The position numbers were made by a program, and so were the translations under genes. Positions 26,540 through 34,076 of a DNA stretch of 48,033 nucleotides are shown in pieces (the first letter of the stretch is position 1; the number at the start of each line of letters is the position of its first letter). The notes under the pieces are model-generated. The model worked only from the letters and a program-made list of their open reading frames with translations, ran no database searches and was not told where the DNA came from. Source of the stretch: Pseudomonadota bacterium (GTDB lineage: Bacteria > Pseudomonadota > Alphaproteobacteria > Rhizobiales > Beijerinckiaceae); NCBI GenBank assembly GCA_021804825.1, contig JAJZGX010000006.1:1-48033 (forward strand). Direction: 5' to 3'.

Positions 26540-28354
26540 TCAAAAAATGCTGGCGCCCGCATCCGCCGTCGCAACCACCTTGCGGAAGCTGGCGAAAAGA
26601 TCACGGCCAATGCCGGTGTGGCTGGCTGAAAGATCGGCAGTGACCGGCGCCCGCGCCGCCCACTCGTCATGCGGCACCAAGACGTCGAGACGCCCGGCCA
26701 CCGCATCCAGCCGGATCATGTCGCCTTCGCGAATTTTGGCGATGGCCCCGCCCATTTCCGCTTCGGGAGTGAGATGAATGGCGGCCGGCACCTTGCCCGA
26801 CGCACCGGACATGCGCCCGTCGGTGATCAGCGCCACTTTCTGCCCGCGGTCCTGCAAAATGCCAAGGGGCGGCGTCAGCTTGTGCAATTCCGGCATGCCA
26901 TTGGCCCGCGGCCCCTGAAAGCGCACGACGGCGACGAAATCGCCCGTCAGTGTGCCAGCCTTGAAGGCCGCCTGCAATTCGGCCTGATCATGAAATATCC
27001 GGGCCGGCGCTTCGACGACATGGCGCTTGGGATCGATGGCCGAGGTCTTGATCACAGCGCGGCCGAGATTCCCGTCCAGCGTTTTCAGGCCACCATTGGG
27101 CTGGAACGGGTGGGAAGCCGGGCGCAGCACCGGCGCATCGTTGGCGGGCCGGGGTGCAGCCTCTCGCACGATGCTGCCATCAGCGGCAAGCTTGGCCTCG
27201 ATGCGGTAGGCATCGAGACCTTTGCCGAAAACCGTGGTGACATCGTCATGCAGCAGGCCAGCATCAAGCAATTCGGCCATCAGCGAGCCCATGCCACCGG
27301 CGGCGTTGAAGTGATTCACGTCGGCCGAACCATTGGGATAGATCCGTGTCAGCAACGGCACCACTTCGGCAAGCGCGGCAAAATCGTCCCAGGTCAGGGT
27401 GATGCCTGCCGCCTTGGCCATCGCCACCAGATGCATGGTGTGGTTGGTCGAGCCCCCCGTGGCATGCAGGCCGACGACACCATTGACGATCGCCCGCTCG
27501 TCGATCATGCGACCGATCGGCGTGAATTCATTGCCTGCAGCGGTAATCGCCAGCGCCCGTTTGGCAGCCTCTGCCGTCAGGGCATCGCGCAGCGGCGTGT
27601 TGGGGTTGATGAAGCTGGAGCCGGGCATATGCAGGCCCATGATTTCCATGAGCATCTGGTTGGAATTGGCCGTGCCGTAAAAGGTGCAGGTGCCGGGCCC
27701 GTGGTAGGATTTCGATTCCGACTCCAGCAAGGCGGCGCGGTCGACCTTGCCTTCGGCATAAAGCTGGCGGGTTTTCGATTTCTGGTCATTGGGCAGACCG
27801 GAGGTCATCGGCCCCGCCGGAATGAAAACGGCCGGCAAATGCCCGAAGGACAAGGCGCCGATGACGAGACCCGGCACGATCTTGTCACAAACGCCCAGAT
27901 AGACCGCAGCATCGAACATCTGATGCGACAGCGCCACGGCGGTTGATAGGGCAATGACATCGCGCGAAAACAGCGACAATTCCATGCCCGCCTCGCCCTG
28001 CGTGACACCATCACACATGGCGGGCACTCCGCCCGCGACCTGCGCCACCCCGCCCGCCGCATGTGCTGCGGCGCGGATCATGTCGGGAAAGCGCTCAAAC
28101 GGCTGATGCGCGGAGAGCATGTCATTATACGCGGTGACAATGGCGAGGTTGGCAACTTCGGTGCCCGCCAAAGCCGCCTTGTCGGCGGGGCCGCAAGCGG
28201 CAAAACCATGCGCCAGATTGGCGCAACCAAGATGCCCGCGGCGCGGCCCCTTGGCCGCTTCATCGTCAATCGCCTGCAAATAACGCCGACGCTGGGTGGC
28301 GCTGCGCCGCACGATCGTTTCGGTGACGTCGGCAATGCGTGCATGAAGGGTCAT
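26540..28354 (-). CDS. edd: Edd, 6-phosphogluconate dehydratase
   Basis: Dehydrates 6-phosphogluconate to KDPG, the first dedicated Entner-Doudoroff step. The 604-residue IlvD/Edd protein has iron-sulfur cysteines in [17 protein letters not shown] and [13 protein letters not shown], and the family signature [11 protein letters not shown] near the C-terminus; the length fits Edd rather than dihydroxy-acid dehydratase. GGAG lies 8 bases before the ATG. zwf, pgl and eda, often adjacent, are not here. Confidence 0.94.
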   Translation of the reverse strand: MTLHARIADVTETIVRRSATQRRRYLQAIDDEAAKGPRRGHLGCANLAHGFAACGPADKAALAGTEVANLAIVTAYNDMLSAHQPFERFPDMIRAAAHAAGGVAQVAGGVPAMCDGVTQGEAGMELSLFSRDVIALSTAVALSHQMFDAAVYLGVCDKIVPGLVIGALSFGHLPAVFIPAGPMTSGLPNDQKSKTRQLYAEGKVDRAALLESESKSYHGPGTCTFYGTANSNQMLMEIMGLHMPGSSFINPNTPLRDALTAEAAKRALAITAAGNEFTPIGRMIDERAIVNGVVGLHATGGSTNHTMHLVAMAKAAGITLTWDDFAALAEVVPLLTRIYPNGSADVNHFNAAGGMGSLMAELLDAGLLHDDVTTVFGKGLDAYRIEAKLAADGSIVREAAPRPANDAPVLRPASHPFQPNGGLKTLDGNLGRAVIKTSAIDPKRHVVEAPARIFHDQAELQAAFKAGTLTGDFVAVVRFQGPRANGMPELHKLTPPLGILQDRGQKVALITDGRMSGASGKVPAAIHLTPEAEMGGAIAKIREGDMIRLDAVAGRLDVLVPHDEWAARAPVTADLSASHTGIGRDLFASFRKVVATADAGASIF

Positions 28355-28698
28355 GGTCCTGGCTCCGCCAATTGATTTTGGTTGGTGTCGCTATAGACTT
28401 AATTACTAGGCGCTGCCACAAAAAGCATGTTCGGCGGCGCCACACAGTCCAGCAGCGCTGAAACCCTGCCCCAAAGGGCAACGCCGCCGGCTGCGAAACC
28501 GGTGCCACGCCTTGATGTTGCGCGGACTCAAACTCGTTCTAAACCAACTCTTTACCAAAAAGACCAGCATTTCCAATAGTCAGATGTTTGAGTGACGCCA
28601 TTAACAGCCTTGAAACAACTGACGGCTAGTTTCGCCTTACCCAAGCGGACCAAGGAGCAAACGGTTTGCCGGGCTAGTCAGTCAACAGGAGCAATATC
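28355..28698. promoter_or_regulatory. edd / flp intergenic region
   Basis: 344 bases with no gene that I can support. It must hold the edd promoter (minus strand; an AT-rich stretch at about 28393-28412) and the first flp promoter. The conserved flp box lies at 28601-28616 and AGGAG at 28687-28691 precedes the first pilin ATG. Confidence 0.5.
28601..28616 (+). promoter_or_regulatory. flp promoter box, copy 1
   Basis: TTAACAGCCTTGAAAC lies 98 bases before the first pilin ATG. The same TTAAC-N-GCC-YY-GAAAC pattern recurs at 98 and 97 bases before the second and third pilin genes. TTAAC is a CtrA half-site; no complete TTAA-N7-TTAA is present. Confidence 0.5.
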
Positions 28699-28860
28699 AT
28701 GAAGAATCTCGTTTCGCGCTTTGCCAAGAATGAATCTGGTGCGACCGCCATCGAATACGGCCTGATCGCCGCCCTGATTTCGGTGGTCATCATCACCGCC
28801 ATCACCACTCTCGGCAAGAACCTGACCAACACCTTCAACAGCATCGCTTCCAACATCTGA
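28699..28860 (+). CDS. Flp/type IVb prepilin, paralogue 1
   Basis: A 53-residue Flp-family pilin, the subunit of Tad pili used for surface attachment. The short leader MKNLVSRFAKNESG ends at the prepilin peptidase site; G^ATAIEYG fits the G/xxxxEY rule of Flp pilins (Glu at mature position 5, Tyr at 6). The mature 39 residues form one hydrophobic helix (GLIAALISVVIITAITTLG) and a short polar tail. AGGAG is 7-8 bases upstream of the ATG. No tad/cpa assembly genes are in the window. Confidence 0.93.
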   Translation: MKNLVSRFAKNESGATAIEYGLIAALISVVIITAITTLGKNLTNTFNSIASNI

Positions 28861-28909
28861 TGCTTTGATTGCCGAAGCGGGCACAACAAGCCCGCCCGAA
28901 GAAACGAAT

Positions 28910-28942
28910 GCGGCCCCGCCACAAAGCGGGGCCGCTTTTTTT
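28910..28942 (+). terminator. Intrinsic terminator after flp copy 1
   Basis: A perfect 10-bp stem GCGGCCCCGC / GCGGGGCCGC (28910-28919, 28926-28935) with loop CACAAA is followed by seven T. It ends transcription 50 bases after the first pilin stop. Confidence 0.93.
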
Positions 28943-29066
28943 GTCATGGTCTGCGCATTTGCTGCGGAGCGATCCGGCTCACAAGAGGAATGCGCGCCGG
29001 GCGTGGCGGCTTCAATATTGCGTCAAGCGGAGCGCCCGACAATGCAAGGCACACGAGGATCATACC

Positions 29067-29089
29067 CTTCAGTATTGAAATTACTGAAG
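29067..29089. promoter_or_regulatory. Inverted repeat with T-run, upstream of flp copy 2
   Basis: CTTCAGTA (29067-29074) and TACTGAAG (29082-29089) are exact complements around TTGAAAT, followed by six T. It sits 15 bases before the TTAAC box. It can be read as an operator or as a weak second terminator insulating the next unit. Confidence 0.5.
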
Positions 29090-29103
29090 TTTTTTGTGCA
29101 CTC

Positions 29104-29119
29104 TTAACGGCCCCGAAAC
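29104..29119 (+). promoter_or_regulatory. flp promoter box, copy 2
   Basis: TTAACGGCCCCGAAAC, 98 bases before the second pilin ATG, followed by the shared AATATCTTGTAGG, which could hold the -10 region. Confidence 0.5.
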
Positions 29120-29201
29120 GAATATCTTGTAGGTTGTTTTTACCCGAGCGAACCAGCAAACCAGCGGTTTGGCGGGCAACTCAATCACCGAGGGTAAAGT
29201 C

Positions 29202-29363
29202 ATGCAGTATCTCGTTTCGCGCTTTGTCAAAAATGAATCAGGCGCGACCGCCATCGAATACGGCCTGATCGCCGCGCTCATCTCCGTGGTCATCATCACT
29301 GCCATCACCACCCTCGGCAAGAACCTGACCAATACTTTCAACAGCATCGCTTCTAGCATCTGA
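29202..29363 (+). CDS. Flp/type IVb prepilin, paralogue 2
   Basis: A 53-residue Flp prepilin with leader MQYLVSRFVKNESG and cleavage before ATAIEYG. Its mature part differs from paralogue 1 at a single residue (Ser for Asn at the penultimate position), while the leader differs at three positions. ATG 29202 is used because it gives the family leader and follows GAGGGT; an upstream in-frame ATG lies in the spacer. It begins at the end of the first 503-bp unit and has its own promoter box and terminator. Confidence 0.93.
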   Translation: MQYLVSRFVKNESGATAIEYGLIAALISVVIITAITTLGKNLTNTFNSIASSI

Positions 29364-29412
29364 TGCTTTGAATACCGAAGCGGGCACAACAAGCCCACTC
29401 GAAGAAACGAAT

Positions 29413-29446
29413 GCGGCCCCGCCACAAAGCGGGGCCGCCTTTTTTT
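29413..29446 (+). terminator. Intrinsic terminator after flp copy 2
   Basis: The same 10-bp stem and CACAAA loop as after copy 1 (29413-29438), with one extra C and then seven T. It lies 50 bases after the second pilin stop. Confidence 0.93.
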
Positions 29447-29570
29447 GTCATGGTCTGCGTATTTGCTGCGGGGCGATCTGGTTCACAAGAGGAATGCGTG
29501 CCGGGCGTGGCGGCTTCAATATTACGTCAAGCAGAGCGCCCGATAATACAAGGCACATGAGGATCATGTC

Positions 29571-29593
29571 CTTAAGTATTGAAATTACTGAAG
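29571..29593. promoter_or_regulatory. Inverted repeat with T-run, upstream of flp copy 3
   Basis: CTTAAGTA / TACTGAAG around TTGAAAT, followed by six T: the duplicated form of the 29067-29089 element, with one arm mismatch. Confidence 0.45.
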
Positions 29594-29607
29594 TTTTTTG
29601 CGCACTC

Positions 29608-29623
29608 TTAACGGCCTTGAAAC
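29608..29623 (+). promoter_or_regulatory. flp promoter box, copy 3
   Basis: TTAACGGCCTTGAAAC, 97 bases before the third pilin ATG, followed by AATATCTTGTAGG as in copy 2. Confidence 0.5.
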
Positions 29624-29704
29624 AAATATCTTGTAGGTTGTTCTTACCTGAGCGAACCAGAAAACCAACGGTTTGCGGGCAACTCAACCAATGGGGGTAC
29701 AGTC

Positions 29705-29866
29705 ATGAAACATCTCGTTTCGCGCTTTGTTGAAAATGAATCAGGCGCAACCGCCATCGAATACGGACTGATTGCCGCGCTCATCTCCGTGGTCATCATC
29801 ACCGCCATCACCACCCTCGGCAAGAACCTGACCAACACCTTCACCACGGTTTCGGGCAAAATCTAA
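29705..29866 (+). CDS. Flp/type IVb prepilin, paralogue 3
   Basis: A 53-residue Flp prepilin: leader MKHLVSRFVENESG, then ATAIEYGLIAALISVVIIT, and a divergent C-terminus (NTFTTVSGKI against NTFNSIASNI/SSI in the other two). The hydrophobic core is identical to its neighbours, so it should assemble in the same fibre; the changed tail would be exposed. Double stop TAATAA. Last of the array. Confidence 0.93.
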   Translation: MKHLVSRFVENESGATAIEYGLIAALISVVIITAITTLGKNLTNTFTTVSGKI

Positions 29867-29918
29867 TAAAGTGATCGCTGAACTTGGCGCACCAAACTGG
29901 CTTGTCGACAAACGATTG

Positions 29919-29946
29919 GCCCCGCTACCCAGCGGGGCTTGTTTTT
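29919..29946 (+). terminator. Intrinsic terminator after flp copy 3
   Basis: GCCCCGCT (29919-29926) pairs with AGCGGGGC (29931-29938) around ACCC, followed by TTGTTTTT. It is shorter and unrelated in flank to the two preceding terminators, marking the end of the duplicated region. Confidence 0.85.
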
Positions 29947-30001
29947 GTCATGAGGGGCGTGCGTGCTGTAAGGCGATGTGGTTCTTGAAAGGAATACGCG
30001 C

Positions 30002-31225
30002 TTGGCGTCAGGTCGACATTGTGTGGTGGTGGGCGGCGGCCCCTCGGGGTTAATGGCTGCCGAAGTCATGGCCCGCGCCGGACATTGCGTCACGGTGCTG
30101 GAGCGCATGCCTCAGGTCGGCCGCAAATTGCTGATGGCCGGGCGTGGTGGCCTTAATCTTACCCACGGCGAAGCGCTTGAAAAGTTTCTCGGTCGCTACG
30201 AGGGCGATGCCTGGCTGGAAGCCGCCATCCGCGCCTTTCCGCCGGATGCCCTGTGCGCTTTTGCCGCAGATCTGGGTCAGCCGACCTTCACGGGCTCCAG
30301 CGGCCGCATTTTCCCCAAGGCGATGAAGTCATCACCCCTGCTGCGCCTCTGGCTGGCGCGGCTGGACAATTTGGGGGTCAAAGTGCAAACGCGCCATCAA
30401 GTGGTCGGGCTCGATGCCAGGCTGTTGTTGCAATGTCGCACGGCAGATGGTGCACAGAGCGACATCGCCGCTGATGCCATTGTTCTGGCCATGGGCGGCG
30501 CCAGTTGGCCACGGCTCGGGGCAGATGGCAATTTTGTTGCGCTGCTCAAAGACCATGCCATCGACATCGCGCCGCTGGAGCCCGCCAATTGCGGCCTCGT
30601 TGTCGCCTGGAGCCATTATTTTCAATCGCGCTTTGCCGGAAGCCTGCTGAAAAACGTCACGGTGCAAGCCGGTGGCAAAACCATGCGAGGCGAACTCGTC
30701 GTCACAGCTTCCGGCCTCGAAGGCGGGCCGGTCTATGCTTTGGGGCCACTGCTGCGCGCCTCATTGCGCAATGGCTTGTCCGCAATGCTCCATCTGGATT
30801 TGCGCCCCGATCAATCCGCGACAGATCTGGCGCAGCGGCTGGCCCGCTCCGGCACCAAGGCTTCGCTTGCGACGATGCTGCGCAAAGCCGGGTTCACCCC
30901 GGTCGCCCAGGCGCTCATGCGCGAAGTTGCACCCGATCTTGGCAACATGGCCCCGGTCGCGCTGGCGGGTCTCGCCAAACGCCTGCCGCTTGAAGTGACG
31001 GCAACCACCGGTCTCGACAAGGCGATTTCCACCGCAGGCGGCATCAAAACCTCCGCCATAAACGACGATCTGATGCTCAGAGCCCTGCCCGGCGTGTTTG
31101 TCGCCGGGGAAATGCTGGATTGGGACGCCCCCACCGGCGGCTATCTGCTGCAAGCCTGCTTTGCCACAGGCGTCAAGGCCGGGAATGGTGCGGCACGCTG
31201 GCTTGCCGCCCGCCCTCAGCCATGA
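30002..31225 (+). CDS. FAD-dependent oxidoreductase, HI0933/YhiN-like
   Basis: A flavoprotein of the HI0933-like (BaiN/YhiN) family, biochemical role not established. It has an N-terminal Rossmann FAD motif VVVGGGPSGLMAAEVMA, the family KLLMAGRGGLNLTH and GRIFPKAMKSSPLL segments, ASGLEGGPVY, and the C-terminal FAD-contact region LPGVFVAGEMLDWDAPTGGY. I prefer TTG 30002 (407 residues) because AAAGGAA lies 7 bases upstream and the Rossmann strand then starts near residue 6; GTG 29978 is possible. The last 10 bases overlap the convergent gcrA gene. Confidence 0.85.
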   Translation: MASGRHCVVVGGGPSGLMAAEVMARAGHCVTVLERMPQVGRKLLMAGRGGLNLTHGEALEKFLGRYEGDAWLEAAIRAFPPDALCAFAADLGQPTFTGSSGRIFPKAMKSSPLLRLWLARLDNLGVKVQTRHQVVGLDARLLLQCRTADGAQSDIAADAIVLAMGGASWPRLGADGNFVALLKDHAIDIAPLEPANCGLVVAWSHYFQSRFAGSLLKNVTVQAGGKTMRGELVVTASGLEGGPVYALGPLLRASLRNGLSAMLHLDLRPDQSATDLAQRLARSGTKASLATMLRKAGFTPVAQALMREVAPDLGNMAPVALAGLAKRLPLEVTATTGLDKAISTAGGIKTSAINDDLMLRALPGVFVAGEMLDWDAPTGGYLLQACFATGVKAGNGAARWLAARPQP

Positions 31226-31740
31226 GCAAGGCGCGCTGTGCGGTCACGCCGCCGCTCCTGGGCAGGTTGATAGGCAATCCGCGCATGGGCCGCACAATAA
31301 GGCCCGGCGCCGAAGGGTGATTTAGCACCGCAATAGCTGAAATCGGCGGTCATGGGATCGCCCAGAGGCCAGCGGCACGTGGTTTCACGCAGTTCCATGA
31401 TGGAAATGCTTTCGCACATCGGCACCACGACGCTCTCGACCAGACGCACCTGCGTCTGCGGCAGGGTCTGGATCTGCACGTCGGCCTGCGGTGCCAGCAC
31501 GGTGTTGCCTTGAATGGTGGGCATGGCGTGCTGCGTCTTGCGTGTCATCGGGGCGGGTTTGGCCTTGGCGGCACCATCCTCGTCGGTTTTCATGCGCTCG
31601 GACAGGCCGAGACGATGGATTTTGCCAATCACGGCATTGCGGGTGACACCTTCACCCAGCACACCGGCGATGGTTTTGGCGCTATGGCGTGCTGCCCACA
31701 TGGTACGGAGTGTCTCAATTCGTTCTTCGGTCCAGGACAT
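31216..31740 (-). CDS. gcrA: GcrA, cell-cycle sigma-factor-linked regulator
   Basis: Alphaproteobacterial activator that works with sigma-70 RNA polymerase at promoters bearing CcrM-methylated GANTC sites and drives early cell-cycle genes. The 174-residue protein has the N-terminal HTH domain MSWTEERIETLRTMWAARHS through RNAVIGKIHRLGLSER (residues 1-49), a variable Gln/Thr-rich linker, and the C-terminal cysteine-containing region CRWPLGDPMTADFSYCG and GPYCAAHARIAY. AAAGGAA precedes the ATG. Its upstream region is unusually rich in GANTC. The 3' end overlaps the convergent flavoprotein gene by 10 bases. Confidence 0.95.
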   Translation of the reverse strand: MSWTEERIETLRTMWAARHSAKTIAGVLGEGVTRNAVIGKIHRLGLSERMKTDEDGAAKAKPAPMTRKTQHAMPTIQGNTVLAPQADVQIQTLPQTQVRLVESVVVPMCESISIMELRETTCRWPLGDPMTADFSYCGAKSPFGAGPYCAAHARIAYQPAQERRRDRTARLAHG

Positions 31741-32103
31741 TGCCGCATTTCCTTTTGTGACTCGAGCCGAGTCATCGCTCTAGTGGAGCCTCTTGCGCGA
31801 TTTCCGACCTTTCGGCCGGAGTCCCGCAGCCTCGCTCCTCCGGAAATTCCGGAGTCGATTACGCCCGCACGCTTGACTTTGAAGCTGGCGACAACACGTC
31901 ATCGCCGTTATACATCCTGTTACACCAGCCGCTGATTCGGGCGCAAGAGTCCGGTAACGATCGATTAAGAATTGTCCCCAGTATCGTGAGAATCACCGCA
32001 AGGCTTCTAACGGCTCGCGCCGCGGCAAAGCGGCTTGCCAAGCCTCCAAGGCGGGGGCAAAGTGGGATGACGACGGCGTTCTGGCCCGTTTCAGGAGATT
32101 TCA
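31741..32103. promoter_or_regulatory. gcrA upstream region with GANTC cluster and two inverted repeats
   Basis: 363 bases without a gene between divergent gcrA and the PQQ-linked ABC set. Seven GANTC sites occur at 31759, 31769, 31819, 31852, 31934, 31947 and 31990. TGACTCG-AGC-CGAGTCA (31758-31774) is a perfect repeat containing the first two. CTCCGGAA-A-TTCCGGAG (31838-31854) is another. A minus-strand ACTAGA (31784 to 31779) could be a gcrA -10. AGGAG at about 32093 serves the 32104 gene. Confidence 0.7.
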
Positions 32104-33309
32104 ATGCAACTTGCGCGCAGCTGGCTGGTTCCTCTCGCGATCACCGCCGCGAGCGCCCTCGGCGCGCCTTCGGTTTATGCCGCTAACGGCGTGCTGCACA
32201 TCAAGATCGGCCTGATCCGCATGCCGCACACCAAGGACACCATCTCGTTGATGGACATGCCCCCACCCGACGACACTCTGGCGGGCGCAAAAATGGCGGT
32301 CGATGATGACAATACCACCGGCAGCTTCATGAACCAGTCGTTTGAACTGGTCGATGAACCAGTGGCGCGTCATGGCGACCCGCTGCCCGCTCTGCGGGAT
32401 CTGGCCGCCAAAGGCGTCCGTCTGGTGATCACCGATCTTCACGCCGCGGATCTGCTGAAAGTGGCCAGCGCCACTGCCGCCAAGGGAATGCTGTTTTTCA
32501 ACGCATCCGCCGAAGCCGACAGTCTGCGCCAGCAGGATTGCCGCGCGGACATCATCCATGTCGCACCCGAGCGCCAGATGCTCACGGACGCCGTGGCACA
32601 ATATCTGATCGTCAAGCAATGGCCGCACTGGTTCATCGTCAAGGGTTCGCACAAGAAGGACGCGCTTCTCGCCGCGGATTACATGGCTTCAGCGAAGAAA
32701 TTTGGCGCTGACGTGGTGGGCACACGCACCTTCGTGGACAAAGGCGGCGGTCGCCGCTCTGATTCCGGCATCGTCCAGACCTCGCAACTCATGGGGCTGT
32801 TCACCCAGAAAATGCCGGCCTATGACGTGCTCGTGGCGGCTGACGAAAGCCACGTCTTTGGTGCCTATTTGCCCTACACCACCTGGGACCCGCGCCCTGT
32901 GGCCGGGTCTGGCGGCCTTGAGCCCAAAACCTGGGATTTTTCACATGAGGCCTGGGGCGCAGCGCAAATGCAGAACCGCTTTGTTGCGCGCTTCCACCGC
33001 CGCATGACCGAGCGCGACAATCAGGCCTGGGTCGCGGGGCGCATGATTGGCCAGGCGGTGTCCAAGCTCAATACCGCCGATCCGGCCAAATTGCGCGCGC
33101 TTATGGTGTCGCCGAAGTTCGACATTGCCGATTACAAGGGCGTGCCGCTCAGCGTTCGCCCCTGGGATCAGCAATTGCGCCAACCCATCCTGCTCAGCGA
33201 CGGTCGCATGGTTGTCTCGGCCTCGCCGCAGAAAGGCTTTCTGAACCCTTTGTCTACCCTCGACACTCTGGGCTTCGACAAGCCGGAAACCAAATGCAAA
33301 CTGCAATGA
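32104..33309 (+). CDS. Periplasmic binding protein of the PQQ-dependent-catabolism-associated ABC set
   Basis: A 401-residue exported protein, signal cleaved near PSVYA, distantly related to the branched-chain amino-acid binding (type I) fold. HIKIGLIRMPHTKDTISLMDMPPPDDTLAGAKMAVDDDN, as seen at positions 31-69, is typical of the binding protein found with PQQ-dependent alcohol oxidation genes (PedA-like group). It lacks a lipobox. Its partners follow directly: an ATPase overlapping by 16 bases and an ABC-2 permease. The ligand is unknown. AGGAG precedes the ATG. Confidence 0.82.
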   Translation: MQLARSWLVPLAITAASALGAPSVYAANGVLHIKIGLIRMPHTKDTISLMDMPPPDDTLAGAKMAVDDDNTTGSFMNQSFELVDEPVARHGDPLPALRDLAAKGVRLVITDLHAADLLKVASATAAKGMLFFNASAEADSLRQQDCRADIIHVAPERQMLTDAVAQYLIVKQWPHWFIVKGSHKKDALLAADYMASAKKFGADVVGTRTFVDKGGGRRSDSGIVQTSQLMGLFTQKMPAYDVLVAADESHVFGAYLPYTTWDPRPVAGSGGLEPKTWDFSHEAWGAAQMQNRFVARFHRRMTERDNQAWVAGRMIGQAVSKLNTADPAKLRALMVSPKFDIADYKGVPLSVRPWDQQLRQPILLSDGRMVVSASPQKGFLNPLSTLDTLGFDKPETKCKLQ

Positions 33310-34064
33310 GCGACGTGCCCGCGCTGGACGTTGGGCATGTCAGCCACGCCTATGGCACGCGCAAGGCCCTTGATGATGTTTCATTTGCAGTGCCCGCGGC
33401 GCGCTTTTGCGTGCTGCTTGGCCCCAATGGCGCGGGCAAAAGCACGCTTTTTTCGCTGATAACGCGGCTGTTTGCCATGCGCCATGGCGCAATCCGCATT
33501 TTTGGCCATGACGTCGCGACCGCGCCCGGCGAGGCCCTGCGTCGGCTCGGCGTGGTGTTTCAGGCGCGCACTCTCGATCTCGATCTTTCGGTGCAGCAAA
33601 ACCTGGCTTATCACGCGGCGCTGCATGGCATTGGCGCGCAGCGCAGCCGCGCCTTGTCACATGCCGTGCTCGCGCGTGTCGGCATGGCCGATCGCGCCGA
33701 TGACAAGGCGCGCGATCTCTCTGGCGGGCAGATGCGCCGCGTTGAAATCGCCCGTGCTCTTCTGCACGGCCCCCGCCTGCTGCTGCTCGATGAACCCACT
33801 GTCGGCCTCGACATGCAGGCGCGCACCGACATTCTCGCCTATGTCCGCCGCCTGGTCGCCGAGACCGGCATCGGCGTGCTGTGGACGACGCATCTGCTTG
33901 ATGAGATCCACCCCGATGACGCCGTCATCATCATGCACAAGGGTGTGATCTTGAGACAAGGCCGCGCCGCTGCCATTGCCGCTGCGCTCGATGTGCCTGA
34001 TATCAAGGCTGCATTTGCGAAACTGACGGGTTCCAGACCCGTCGATGTCAGTGAGTTGGTGTGA
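33294..34064 (+). CDS. ABC ATPase, PQQ-catabolism-associated transporter
   Basis: A 256-residue ABC-2-type ATPase: Walker A GPNGAGKST near residues 44-52, signature LSGGQMRR, Walker B LLLLDEPTVGLD and a TTHL switch, plus the family VGLDMQARTDILAYVRRL. Start ATG 33294 has GGAA 5 bases upstream; a second ATG at 33306 overlaps the previous stop as ATGA and is an alternative. It pairs with the permease at 34077. Confidence 0.88.
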   Translation: MQTAMSDVPALDVGHVSHAYGTRKALDDVSFAVPAARFCVLLGPNGAGKSTLFSLITRLFAMRHGAIRIFGHDVATAPGEALRRLGVVFQARTLDLDLSVQQNLAYHAALHGIGAQRSRALSHAVLARVGMADRADDKARDLSGGQMRRVEIARALLHGPRLLLLDEPTVGLDMQARTDILAYVRRLVAETGIGVLWTTHLLDEIHPDDAVIIMHKGVILRQGRAAAIAAALDVPDIKAAFAKLTGSRPVDVSELV

Positions 34065-34076
34065 GGAGCAAGGGCC

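Larger units (their letters stand above)
28861..29866 (+). repeat. Tandem duplication: two 503-bp units, each a spacer plus an flp gene
   Basis: Units 28861-29363 and 29364-29866 are the same length and align throughout. By my hand count the 341-base spacers differ at about 30 positions plus one inserted and one deleted base (about 91% identity). Each unit carries, in order, a terminator, an AT-rich inverted repeat, the TTAAC box and a pilin gene, so duplication copied a complete expression unit. Confidence 0.9.

Noticed and set aside
28390-28412. HexR-like site (AGTAATTAAGTC region) before edd.
   Set aside because: Only one half resembles the palindrome, and HexR control of edd is mainly known from gammaproteobacteria.
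28861-29866. CRISPR or satellite array.
   Set aside because: The 503-bp units are a gene-containing tandem duplication, with no short repeat-spacer pattern.
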